24,081 bases of DNA from Oscillospiraceae bacterium (GTDB lineage: Bacteria > Bacillota > Clostridia > Oscillospirales > Ruminococcaceae), in NCBI GenBank assembly GCA_900768105.1, contig CAAGBQ010000114.1, forward strand, positions 1-24,081. The letters run 5' to 3'. Under the pieces are notes generated by a model. It was not told the origin of the DNA and ran no database searches. It worked only from the letters and a program-made list of their open reading frames with translations. Of this stretch, positions 15,588 to 22,266 are shown piece after piece (position 1 is the first letter of the stretch; every line of letters begins with the position of its first letter). A program made the position numbers and the translations under genes.

Positions 15588-16482
15588 AATGCTCCCCCTG
15601 CACCACATTATCCCGGCGGAACGCCGCATTTACCGCATTCAGCACGCGTTTTTTATCCGCCGACCAAAGCGGCGCCACAAGATAGCGCTTGTCGCCGTCG
15701 CCGGTAAGACGGTGCACCGTCATTTGCGGCGGAAGCCGCCGGATGCACTCCTCCAGCGCGGCAATATATTCATCCATGCTCATAACATCAAAAGCGCCGG
15801 CAGCGTATTCCTCCGCCAAATCCGTCCCGCGAAGAATATGCAGAAGCTGAAGCTTTATTCCGTCTGCACCGCTTTTGCCGATATATGCGGCGGTTTGCGC
15901 CGCCATCTCCGGCGTTTCTTCCGGAAGGCCGATTATCATATGAACTACCGTGTAAAGTCCTACCGCTTTACAGGCTTTTACCGCCTCATCAAACACGGAA
16001 AGAGGGTACCCGCGACGGATTCTTTCGGCGGTTTTTTCGTGCATTGTTTGCAGCCCAAGCTCCACCCAGACCGGCTTTACCTTATTAAGCTCCGAAAGCA
16101 CCCCGATTACCTCCGGAGGAAGGCAGTCCGGCCGCGTTCCCACGGAAAGCGCCGCAATATCCGGATGGGCGATTGCTTCGCCGAAAAGCGCCGCAAGGCG
16201 TTCCGGCGGTGCATAAGTATTGGTGTAGCTTTGAAAATAAGCGATATATTTTCCGGAGGGGTTCTTTTTTTCAACGCGGCGCCTTGCGCGCTCTATCTGC
16301 TCCGCGACGGAGGGACATTTTCCCTCTGCGAAGCTTCCGCTTCCGCCAAGGCAAAATGAACATCCGCGGGTTCCGATTGTTCCGTCGCGGTTCGGGCAGG
16401 TAAAGCCGCCGTCCAACGCAAGCTTATACAGCTTTTCACCAAATTTTTCCTGAAGCTCGTCATTCAGCGAACGATAATACAA
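15577..16482 (-). CDS. yhcC: Radical SAM protein, TIGR01212/YhcC family
   Basis: A 301-residue radical SAM protein. The [4Fe-4S] cluster cysteines are C29, C41 and C44 (FTCPNRDGTIGTRGCSFC), the unusual spacing that defines the YhcC family. GKYIAYFQSYTNTYAP, LSVGTRPDCLP, VWVELGLQTMHE and HMIIGLPEETPE are further family signatures. The substrate of this family is not established. The start is inferred at TTG 16482, with AGGGGG eight bases upstream; it gives MYYRSLNDELQEKFGEK, matching the usual family start, while a frame open to 16722 would add about 80 atypical residues across a promoter region. It is transcribed ahead of sfsA with an 11-base overlap. Confidence 0.93.
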   Translation of the reverse strand: MYYRSLNDELQEKFGEKLYKLALDGGFTCPNRDGTIGTRGCSFCLGGSGSFAEGKCPSVAEQIERARRRVEKKNPSGKYIAYFQSYTNTYAPPERLAALFGEAIAHPDIAALSVGTRPDCLPPEVIGVLSELNKVKPVWVELGLQTMHEKTAERIRRGYPLSVFDEAVKACKAVGLYTVVHMIIGLPEETPEMAAQTAAYIGKSGADGIKLQLLHILRGTDLAEEYAAGAFDVMSMDEYIAALEECIRRLPPQMTVHRLTGDGDKRYLVAPLWSADKKRVLNAVNAAFRRDNVVQGEHYEV

Positions 16483-16519
16483 AGCCGCCGCCCCCTTTTG
16501 TTCTCTTATTCGATATTGC

Positions 16520-16548
16520 TTTACACCAAAGCAAAAAAAGTGTATAAT
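16520..16548 (+). promoter_or_regulatory. Promoter of the small membrane protein gene
   Basis: TTTACA (16520-16525), a 17-base spacer and TATAAT (16543-16548). A palindrome, GTGTA-TAAT-TACAC (16540-16553), covers the -10 box. The predicted leader begins with a small hairpin GGCGC-CTT-GCGCC (16561-16573). Confidence 0.75.
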
Positions 16549-16603
16549 TACACGATAGAAGGCGCCTTGCGCCAAATCTTTTTTTGTTTCGGAGTGAAAA
16601 TCT

Positions 16604-16915
16604 ATGACTTTCCAAGGTCCTATTCTTCTTACCGGCGTGGGAACCAATTTTTTAAGCGTACTTGTTCCCTTTATTTTCAGCGCTTCCCTTATGGCAATCG
16701 CCTTTTTTGTGCTGCGCTGCATTCACAAAAAGCGCCACCCCACCGAGGATGATATCAAAGAAACGAACCGCAAGCGCCGTGAGCGCGAAAAGCTTGAGCG
16801 CGAAACCATGACAAAGGTAAGCCAAAAGCTTGCGGGAAAGAAGTCCGACGGCGAGGAGGAAAAGAGCAAAAACGGCCTGCGCTCCGGCAAATACAAAAAG
16901 AAGAAAAAAAGATAA
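16604..16915 (+). CDS. Small single-pass membrane protein with a long basic/charged tail
   Basis: A 103-residue protein that I do not recognise. Residues about 14-38 (NFLSVLVPFIFSASLMAIAFFVL) form one membrane helix preceded by a short, mostly polar N-terminus. The rest (about 42-103) is highly charged: KKRHPTEDDIKETNRKRRERE is likely helical or coiled coil, and the end is a Lys cluster, KYKKKKKR. By the positive-inside rule the tail is cytoplasmic, where it could contact RNA, DNA or membrane lipids. It has a consensus promoter and GGAGTG before ATG 16604, and stands alone between the divergent yhcC operon and a repeat element. Being well expressed and independently transcribed argues that it is a real gene. 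Confidence 0.8.
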   Translation: MTFQGPILLTGVGTNFLSVLVPFIFSASLMAIAFFVLRCIHKKRHPTEDDIKETNRKRREREKLERETMTKVSQKLAGKKSDGEEEKSKNGLRSGKYKKKKKR

Positions 16916-16922
16916 GGCGGCA

Positions 16923-17014
16923 GCGCGTTTCTTGCCTCCCCTGTGTAAGGGGAGGCGAGAAACGCTCCGCAAACCCTCGGTACGAACCTTACACAGGGGA
17001 GGCAAGAAGTGCGC
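16923..17014. repeat. Intergenic repeat element C, near-perfect inverted repeat
   Basis: A perfect 22-base inverted repeat: TTCTTGCCTCCCCTGTGTAAGG (16929-16950) against its reverse complement at 16987-17008. It extends to 28 pairs in RNA if two G-U pairs are allowed (16923-16950 with 16987-17014). The 36-base interior holds GGAGGCGAGAAACGC and a TACGAA end. The left arm alone also folds as GCCTCCCC-TGTGTAA-GGGGAGGC (16934-16956). It carries two cores in opposite orientation and lies just after the small membrane protein stop codon, so it may also end that transcript. Confidence 0.85.
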
Positions 17015-17082
17015 CCCATCGGCGCGGTGCGGGACGGCAGAAGTTACGCCCGCCTGCGGCGGGCGGCGGCCGGGAAAGCTTA

Positions 17083-17107
17083 TAAAAATGCGCCGCAAAG
17101 CGGCGCA
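17083..17107 (-). terminator. Intrinsic terminator of the EutP-like gene
   Basis: On the minus strand TGCGCCGC-TTT-GCGGCGCA is followed by TTTTTAT. It lies about 35 bases beyond the stop codon. Confidence 0.85.
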
Positions 17108-17141
17108 ATCGCATAAACCGTATAGTTCGTAACGCAAAATA

Positions 17142-17702
17142 TCAATAATCGTTAAGGTCAATAGTGTTCACAAGGTCGATAAGCTCTTCGATTCCGCGGC
17201 CTGTAAGCGCGCTTGTGATTACAATATGGCGCGCGCCGGCATTTTCAAGGAAGGTTATGGCCTGCTCCGTGGGGGTATCCTCCGTATCCGCCTTTGTTAC
17301 TATGCCGATTACCGGACGCGCAAAGCTCATGGAAAACATCTGCGGAAGACGGCAGATGTCGTTTCCGCAATCGTGGCAAAAGCAGACTATATCCGCGTCA
17401 TAGGCGGGAGTAATGGCTGCGCCGCGGCTGAAAAACGGAGTATCTGTATATTCGCCGGGGGTGTCTATCGCATCGGACCACGCTTCTATGGACTGGGTTT
17501 TGTGATACTGCATATCAAGGTTGTGCAGTCGGCGGATAAGTGTTGTTTTTCCGCAGCGGCTGCGCCCCACAAGGATTATTTTTCTGCTTTCGATTTTCTT
17601 TTCTATTCCGAGCGGTTTATAGTATTCCTCTCTGTCCTCCGGATTGATAAGAGCGGACATCCCGCTGTCCCTTGCTTCCGACAAAAAAGACACCTTCTTC
17701 AT
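17142..17702 (-). CDS. Orphan EutP/PduV-like P-loop GTPase
   Basis: A 186-residue small GTPase-fold protein. After an N-terminal extension of about 40 residues come G1 GRSRCGKTT (46-54), a YHKTQSIEAW segment (66-75) typical of EutP/PduV, G3 DTPGEY (80-85), VIGIVTKAD with G4 TKAD (136-139), and a G5-like TSALTGRG (163-170). EutP and PduV accompany ethanolamine and propanediol microcompartments; EutP has been reported as an acetate kinase. No microcompartment gene is visible here, so the role is open. The ATG at 17702 has no clear binding site; an in-frame TTG at 17684 with AAGAAGGTG upstream is an alternative. It is monocistronic, with its own promoter and terminator, divergent from rluA. I leave the symbol blank because the function may differ from EutP. 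Confidence 0.88.
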   Translation of the reverse strand: MKKVSFLSEARDSGMSALINPEDREEYYKPLGIEKKIESRKIILVGRSRCGKTTLIRRLHNLDMQYHKTQSIEAWSDAIDTPGEYTDTPFFSRGAAITPAYDADIVCFCHDCGNDICRLPQMFSMSFARPVIGIVTKADTEDTPTEQAITFLENAGARHIVITSALTGRGIEELIDLVNTIDLNDY

Positions 17703-17730
17703 ACATAATCATTCACACACATTTATTAAC

Positions 17731-17748
17731 ACATAATCAGTATTATGT
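17731..17748. promoter_or_regulatory. Candidate operator at the EutP-like gene transcription start
   Basis: A perfect palindrome, ACATAAT-CAGT-ATTATGT, covering the expected start of the minus-strand transcript. The half-site ACATAATC recurs at 17703-17710 next to the start codon. No known regulator is assigned. Confidence 0.45.
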
Positions 17749-17750
17749 AC

Positions 17751-17779
17751 ATTATAACGCATTGTCTGCCCTTTTGCAA
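17751..17779 (-). promoter_or_regulatory. Promoter of the EutP-like gene
   Basis: TTGCAA (17779-17774), a 17-base spacer and perfect TATAAT (17756-17751), about 50 bases before the gene. Confidence 0.75.
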
Positions 17780-17827
17780 GCAGATTTGCCCCCTAAAATG
17801 CCTATTTGGAGAGGAGGGCTTTGCCCT

Positions 17828-18493
17828 TTGCTTAAAATTTTATACGATGATAAATCCGCCGCAATAATCGAAAAGCCCGCGGATATGCTTTCGGAACCCT
17901 CCGCCGCCGGAAACGACGCAGTTACCGCGCTTTCGGAACAGGTTGGAACGCAGTGCTTTTTGGTACACCGCCTTGACCGCGGAACGGGCGGCGCAATGTT
18001 GCTTGCAAAAACAAGCCGCGCCGCGGCGGCATTTTCAAGGCTTATTCAGGAACGAAGCGGCTTTGAAAAGGAGTACCTTGCGGTAATAAGCGGCGCACCG
18101 GAAGCACCGGAGGGGCGCTTTGAGGATTTATTATTCAAGGATTCGCAAAAAAACAAGGTTTTTATTGTAAAGCGCGAACGCCGCGGAGTAAAAAAAGCGG
18201 CGCTGGAATACCGCGTGCTCAAAACAGTTGAGCACGGCGGAGCACCGTGCTCATTGGTGCTTGTTCGGCTGCTTACCGGAAGAACGCACCAAATCCGCAT
18301 GCAGTTTGCGGGGCGAAAAATGCCGCTTTTCGGCGACGGAAAATACGGCAGCCGTGACAACCGCTGCGGAACCGCCCTTTGGAGCTTCCGCCTTTCCTAC
18401 AAAGACCCGCAAAGCGGCAAAGCCGTTTGCGCCCGCTCCCTTCCGCCCGCGGAGTACCCGTGGAACCTGTTTGATATTGAAGATTTAGTGTAA
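17828..18493 (+). CDS. RluA-family pseudouridine synthase
   Basis: A 221-residue RNA uridine isomerase of the RluA family. The catalytic motif is HRLDRGTGGAMLLAKT, with the catalytic aspartate at residue 50. The family RLLTGRTHQIRMQFA motif and FGDGKYG follow. There is no S4 domain. Which rRNA or tRNA uridine is modified cannot be read from the sequence. The start is inferred at TTG 17828, giving MLKILYDDKSAAIIEKP, which matches the usual family start; AGGAGG lies 10 bases upstream. An in-frame ATG at 17798 has no binding site. It is 14 bases ahead of ksgA and probably cotranscribed with it. Confidence 0.93.
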   Translation: MLKILYDDKSAAIIEKPADMLSEPSAAGNDAVTALSEQVGTQCFLVHRLDRGTGGAMLLAKTSRAAAAFSRLIQERSGFEKEYLAVISGAPEAPEGRFEDLLFKDSQKNKVFIVKRERRGVKKAALEYRVLKTVEHGGAPCSLVLVRLLTGRTHQIRMQFAGRKMPLFGDGKYGSRDNRCGTALWSFRLSYKDPQSGKAVCARSLPPAEYPWNLFDIEDLV

Positions 18494-18507
18494 AACGGAG
18501 GATTTAA

Positions 18508-19395
18508 ATGCCCGAACTTTCTGATATAAATGTTGTAAAAGAGATTCTTTCCCGCCACGGCTTTCATTTTTCAAAATCCTTGGGGCAAAATTTTATTGTT
18601 GACCCCGATGTTTGCCCGCACATTGCGGAGGAAAGCGGCGTTAATAAAGAGATGTGCGCCCTTGAAATAGGGCCCGGCGTCGGAGTTCTTACAAAAGAGC
18701 TTGCAAAGCGGGCAAAAAAGGTTCTTGCGGTGGAGATAGATTCCGCCTTGCCGCCGGTTCTTGCGGAAACCCTTGGGGAATTTGACAATGTCACCGTGCT
18801 CAACGCCGATGTGCTCAAAATTGATGTGGAAAAAACCGCAAGGGAATACTTTGGGGATTGTCCCTTTGTCGTATGTGCAAACCTGCCGTATTATATCACC
18901 TCGCCCATTCTTATGAAGCTGCTTGAAGAGGGCTGCGGCGCGGAAAGCATTACCGTTATGGTACAAAAAGAAGCCGCGCAGCGCATTGCCGCAAAGCCCG
19001 GCACACGGGATTGCGGCGCGCTTACCGCCGCTATCCACTATTACAGCGAACCGGAAAAGCTTTTTGATGTGGGAAGAAACAGCTTTGTGCCCGCTCCAAA
19101 GGTGGATTCCTCCGTAATCCGCCTTAAAATCCGCAAAGAGCCGCCGGTTGCGGTCGCCGACGAAAAATATTTCTTTAAGGTAATCAAAGCCTCCTTCGGT
19201 CAGCGGAGAAAAACTCTTGCAAACTCCGTTTCCGGCGGGCTTGGATTTACAAAGGACGAGGTTTTTTCCGCATTGGAAAAATGTTCTCTTGCTCCGACGG
19301 CAAGGGCGGAGGAGCTTTCGCTTGATGATTTTGCGGCGCTTTGCGCCGCCCTCGCCAAAATTCAGCAAAGCAGGAATAATTCTTCCACTTGCTAA
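18508..19395 (+). CDS. ksgA: 16S rRNA dimethyladenosine transferase KsgA/RsmA
   Basis: A 295-residue SAM-dependent methyltransferase that dimethylates two adjacent adenosines (A1518 and A1519, E. coli numbering) in the 3' terminal hairpin of 16S rRNA, a late step in small-subunit assembly. FSKSLGQNFIVD (21-32) is the family N-terminal motif, EIGPGVGVLTKEL (53-65) binds SAM, VEIDSAL (75-81) binds the ribose, and NLPYYITSPI (125-134) is the catalytic motif IV. The C-terminal helical domain (FVPAPKVDSSVIRL, ASFGQRRKTLANSV) is complete. The length is slightly longer than usual. ATG at 18508 follows GGAGG. It is coupled to the upstream rluA gene. Confidence 0.98.
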   Translation: MPELSDINVVKEILSRHGFHFSKSLGQNFIVDPDVCPHIAEESGVNKEMCALEIGPGVGVLTKELAKRAKKVLAVEIDSALPPVLAETLGEFDNVTVLNADVLKIDVEKTAREYFGDCPFVVCANLPYYITSPILMKLLEEGCGAESITVMVQKEAAQRIAAKPGTRDCGALTAAIHYYSEPEKLFDVGRNSFVPAPKVDSSVIRLKIRKEPPVAVADEKYFFKVIKASFGQRRKTLANSVSGGLGFTKDEVFSALEKCSLAPTARAEELSLDDFAALCAALAKIQQSRNNSSTC

Positions 19396-19417
19396 AAATA
19401 ATGATTGCGTGTATAAT
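19389..19417 (+). promoter_or_regulatory. Promoter of the DUF4430-like lipoprotein gene
   Basis: TTGCTA (19389-19394), a 17-base spacer and TATAAT (19412-19417). The -35 overlaps the ksgA stop codon. Confidence 0.65.
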
Positions 19418-19476
19418 TGCAGTAACGGCTTTCATATTAAATATGCAAGACCGATAAATTTAAAGGAGAAAATTTT

Positions 19477-19857
19477 ATGAAAAAAATAATTTCCGTACTT
19501 CTTGTGCTTGCAATGGTATTTTGCTTTGCCGCTTGCAGCAAAAATGCCGAAACCGTTGAGTTTAAGGTAAGCGACCTTGAAGGCAATGTTGTTTATGATT
19601 TTTCCGTCGATTACAAGAACGGCGCCACTGCGGGCGAGCTTCTTGAAGAGGGGCTTAAAGCCAACGATATTCCTTATGAGAAATATCAGGACACTATGAT
19701 TGATGTCATCGGCGACCTGAAGCAGGACCACGACGCTTGGAGCCAGTATTGGTCCTTCTATCTCAACGGCACCTATGCCGAAAAAGGTCTTTGGGAACAG
19801 ACCGTTGCCGCAAACGACCTTGTTGAGCTTAAAATGGAAACCTATATTGCAGGTTAA
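19477..19857 (+). CDS. Lipoprotein with DUF4430-like (transcobalamin C-terminal-like) domain
   Basis: A 126-residue exported lipoprotein. The signal peptide (MKKIISVLLVLAMVFCFAAC) ends with lipobox FAAC, so the lipid-bearing cysteine is C20. The mature part matches DUF4430-type domains: a GATAGELLEEGLKANDI helix segment, then WSQYWSFYLNGTYAEKGLWEQ, the diagnostic YW..Y.NG....G stretch, and a final VELKMETYI strand. This fold is related to the small domain of cobalamin-binding transcobalamin/intrinsic factor and often occurs in cell-surface proteins of Firmicutes. A ligand cannot be inferred. ATG 19477 follows AAAGGAGA. It is single, with its own promoter. Confidence 0.88.
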   Translation: MKKIISVLLVLAMVFCFAACSKNAETVEFKVSDLEGNVVYDFSVDYKNGATAGELLEEGLKANDIPYEKYQDTMIDVIGDLKQDHDAWSQYWSFYLNGTYAEKGLWEQTVAANDLVELKMETYIAG

Positions 19858-19913
19858 TTTCGGTTAAGATTAAAAAAAGCGCCCGAAGCGGCGCAGCATT
19901 GTAAAACAGACGG

Positions 19914-19948
19914 CAGCCGCAGCGGTTTTGTATAAACCGCCGCGGCTG
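19914..19948 (+). terminator. Putative terminator of the DUF4430-like lipoprotein gene
   Basis: CAGCCGC (19914-19920) pairs with GCGGCTG (19942-19948), and GCGGTTT (19922-19928) with AAACCGC (19934-19940), with one mismatch. The following TTCTTGTGTTCTT is T-rich but not a clean run. Confidence 0.6.
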
Positions 19949-19951
19949 TTC

Positions 19952-19987
19952 TTGTGTTCTTACCGGTTATGTGATAACATATAACCG
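19952..19987 (+). promoter_or_regulatory. Candidate promoter and operator of the HExxH protein gene
   Basis: TTGTGT (19952-19957), a 17-base spacer and TAACAT (19975-19980). An inverted repeat, CGGTTAT (19964-19970) with ATAACCG (19981-19987), brackets the -10 box. A nested GTTAT-GTG-ATAAC lies at 19966-19978. Confidence 0.45.
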
Positions 19988-20028
19988 AACAGATTTGTAA
20001 ACCGATTTTTATATGGGAGAGAACAGCT

Positions 20029-20916
20029 ATGCAAATCAGTCAGTTTTTTCTGAACGGAGATATAAAAGGCGCTATTGCGTATATGCGCAGTCATGAGGAA
20101 TTTAAGGACTTTTTGCCCGCATATACCGCAATTTTTGAAGACTGTAAATACCGCACATTTGAAATACCGGAAGCGCTCAACGATATTTTGCGTCTATACC
20201 AAATTTATTTCCGCGATACCTTTTATTGCGGATTGCCGGAGGCCGAGGCCGCAGACAAGCTGCTTGCACGGCTTAAAACGCTTATGAATATGCCGGATGC
20301 TGATGAAGCGCTTTTGACCGAGCGGCTTCAATCCGTGTTTGAAGCAAACGGCTATCATGCGCTTTTCGGAAAAACTCAGGGATATTACGGTCCCTATATC
20401 TGGCGGGATACGGTTCCGACCGTCTACCGCGTCGAGCTTCCGGACGGAACGGCGGAATATACGGTCAATATTCTCAAAGGCTTCGTATTCCGAAGCTGGA
20501 TGGATTATCTGACCTTTGGGATGCACGGTACAAGCGGCTGGGCTTCGCCCGACGGTACAATCAACTGTGTTGAACAGGCATATGATTTTGAAAGCGAACG
20601 GTTCCTTGTTTCTCTTTTGAAGCACGAAGCGCAGCATACCGTAGATATGAAGCGCTTTCCCGGAATTACCCCCGCGGAGCTGGAATATCGGGCGAAGCTT
20701 GTGGAGCTTTACTATTCCGGCGATTTGGGATTGCTGCAAAAGTTTTTTTCCGAAGCGGATGAAAGCCGAACAGGCGACAGCCACGCGGCGGCTTCCGCAA
20801 GGATTGAACTTGAATTTGCAAATACAAATCAAGCGGAGCTATCCTGCGTGCAGGCGCGGGCGTTGGAGCTTTTTAATGCGCATACAAAAGAGATGGAAGA
20901 AAAATATGGGAAATAA
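20029..20916 (+). CDS. Unrecognised HExxH (putative zinc-binding) protein
   Basis: A 295-residue soluble protein without signal peptide or membrane segment. I do not recognise the family. The N-terminal 100 residues appear helical. A Tyr/Trp-rich segment (GKTQGYYGPYIWRDT) and a beta-rich stretch (YRVELPDGTAEYTVNILKGF) follow. The clearest motif is HEAQH (about residues 205-209) in SLLKHEAQHTVDMKRFPGIT, an HExxH zinc-hydrolase signature. Glutamates in PAELEYRAKLVEL about 12-17 residues later could supply the third ligand of a gluzincin-like site. The C-terminal part is helical. ATG 20029 follows GGGAGAG with ordinary spacing. It is monocistronic, with a candidate operator upstream and a strong terminator at the stop. 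Proteolytic activity is inferred from the motif only. Confidence 0.82.
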   Translation: MQISQFFLNGDIKGAIAYMRSHEEFKDFLPAYTAIFEDCKYRTFEIPEALNDILRLYQIYFRDTFYCGLPEAEAADKLLARLKTLMNMPDADEALLTERLQSVFEANGYHALFGKTQGYYGPYIWRDTVPTVYRVELPDGTAEYTVNILKGFVFRSWMDYLTFGMHGTSGWASPDGTINCVEQAYDFESERFLVSLLKHEAQHTVDMKRFPGITPAELEYRAKLVELYYSGDLGLLQKFFSEADESRTGDSHAAASARIELEFANTNQAELSCVQARALELFNAHTKEMEEKYGK

Positions 20917-20951
20917 AAGGCAGTGCGGCTTTGAAAGCCGCACTGCCTTTT
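20915..20951. terminator. Bidirectional terminator between the HExxH gene and the U32 gene
   Basis: An 18-base perfect inverted repeat (20915-20932 with 20934-20951) that reads AAAAGGCAGTGCGGC in one arm and ends with TTTTATTT on the plus strand. On the minus strand the outer AAAA gives a T run, so it can serve both convergent genes. Confidence 0.85.
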
Positions 20952-20996
20952 ATTTCCGCCCTGCAAATGCGTTACAAGGGCGTTCTTTTGTTTTTG

Positions 20997-22193
20997 TCAT
21001 TCTTCCAGCCGCAGGCGAAGAATGTCGCCGGCTTGGAGCGGAACTCCGCAGGGAATTTTCAGCACCTGCTGAATAAGCTTTGCGCTTTCAAGGGGATTTC
21101 CCTCCTCATCGCGGATTTCCGTAACGGTAAATTTTTTGCCGGTGCTCAAGGGCGAAATTATTTCAAGCTCATCGCCCGGGCGGAAGTTATTACGCTGCTC
21201 AACGGTGGCGGTTCCGTTCTCATAACCGAGCACTACGCCCGCAAATTTGCATTTTTGAATATACGCTCCGGAATTGCCGTGGCTGTGAACCATTTCTCCG
21301 AAATAAAACGCACTGGAATACGGGCGGTGGCTGCAGCTGTCAAGCTCCCGCATAATCACATCAAGCGGGAGGTCCCCGTCGATGGCGTGGCGGTAAGCAT
21401 TCACCACAGTTGCCACATAAAACGGCGTTTTCATCCGCCCCTCTATCTTAAAGGAAGCGACGCCCGCTTCCGTAAGCTTATCAAGAAACGGTGCGGCGCA
21501 CATATCGTAGGAGCTTAAAATTGCCATGCCCTTTTCGTCCTCCACAACCGGAAAGAACTCCCCCGGGCGTTTTTGCTCCATAAGGTGATAGTTCCAGCGG
21601 CAGGGCTGGGCGCAGCCGCCGCGGTTGCCGCTTCTTCCGGTAAGGAAGGAGGAAATCATGCACCTGCCGGAATATGACATACACATTGCGCCGTGGATAA
21701 ATGCCTCTATCTCCATGTCCTCCGGCACGCGGCGGCGCAGCTCGCGGATTTCCTCAAGGGTCATTTCCCGCGCAAGTACCACCCTTTCCGCACCCATGGA
21801 ACGATAAACCAGCGCGGAATTAAAATTTGTGCAGTTTGCTTGGGTGCTTACATGGATGGGAAGACGCGGCTCCGCCGCGTGTATTGCCGCAATAAGCCCA
21901 AGGTCGGAAACGATTACCGCATCCGCGCCCGCTTCATAAAGGAACCTTGCGTAATCTTCCGCAAGGTCTATTTCCTCATTGCGGGCAAAGCAGTTTACCG
22001 TAACATAAAGCTTTACTCCGTGGGCATGGGCATAGGCTGCCGCTTCGGCAACGCCCTCCTTTGTAAAGCCGACGGAGTCCGCCCGAAGCTGAAGCATCGG
22101 CCCGCCGATATATACCGCGTCCGCACCGAAGCGCACCGCCGTTTTAAGACATTCCATATCGCCCGCAGGGGCGAGAAGTTCAGGTTTTGCCAA
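20997..22193 (-). CDS. U32 family protein, TrhP-like tRNA hydroxylation factor
   Basis: A 398-residue peptidase U32 family member. KPELLAPAGD near the N-terminus starts the TIM-barrel-like domain and GADAVYIGG follows. The family signature EAFIHGAMCMSYSGRCMISS plus NRGGCAQPCRW supplies cysteines likely to bind an iron-sulfur cluster. The C-terminal beta domain (RPGDELEIISPLSTGKKFTVTEI) is present. The TrhP (YegQ) branch is needed for 5-hydroxyuridine at the wobble base of tRNA, using prephenate; other branches act in ubiquinone synthesis, so the exact reaction is inferred. The start is taken as TTG 22193, with GGGGG eight bases upstream; TTG 22199 is also in frame but too close. It has its own promoter at 22238-22266. 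Confidence 0.93.
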   Translation of the reverse strand: MAKPELLAPAGDMECLKTAVRFGADAVYIGGPMLQLRADSVGFTKEGVAEAAAYAHAHGVKLYVTVNCFARNEEIDLAEDYARFLYEAGADAVIVSDLGLIAAIHAAEPRLPIHVSTQANCTNFNSALVYRSMGAERVVLAREMTLEEIRELRRRVPEDMEIEAFIHGAMCMSYSGRCMISSFLTGRSGNRGGCAQPCRWNYHLMEQKRPGEFFPVVEDEKGMAILSSYDMCAAPFLDKLTEAGVASFKIEGRMKTPFYVATVVNAYRHAIDGDLPLDVIMRELDSCSHRPYSSAFYFGEMVHSHGNSGAYIQKCKFAGVVLGYENGTATVEQRNNFRPGDELEIISPLSTGKKFTVTEIRDEEGNPLESAKLIQQVLKIPCGVPLQAGDILRLRLEE

Positions 22194-22237
22194 TTGCAAA
22201 GCCCCCTTTTTTTCAAAAAAGCTGTTTGTGAAAATAT

Positions 22238-22266
22238 ATTATAGCATACGGTGGGGAAAAGTTCAA
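22238..22266 (-). promoter_or_regulatory. Promoter of the U32 gene
   Basis: TTGAAC (22266-22261), a 17-base spacer and TATAAT (22243-22238), about 45 bases before the start codon. Confidence 0.7.
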
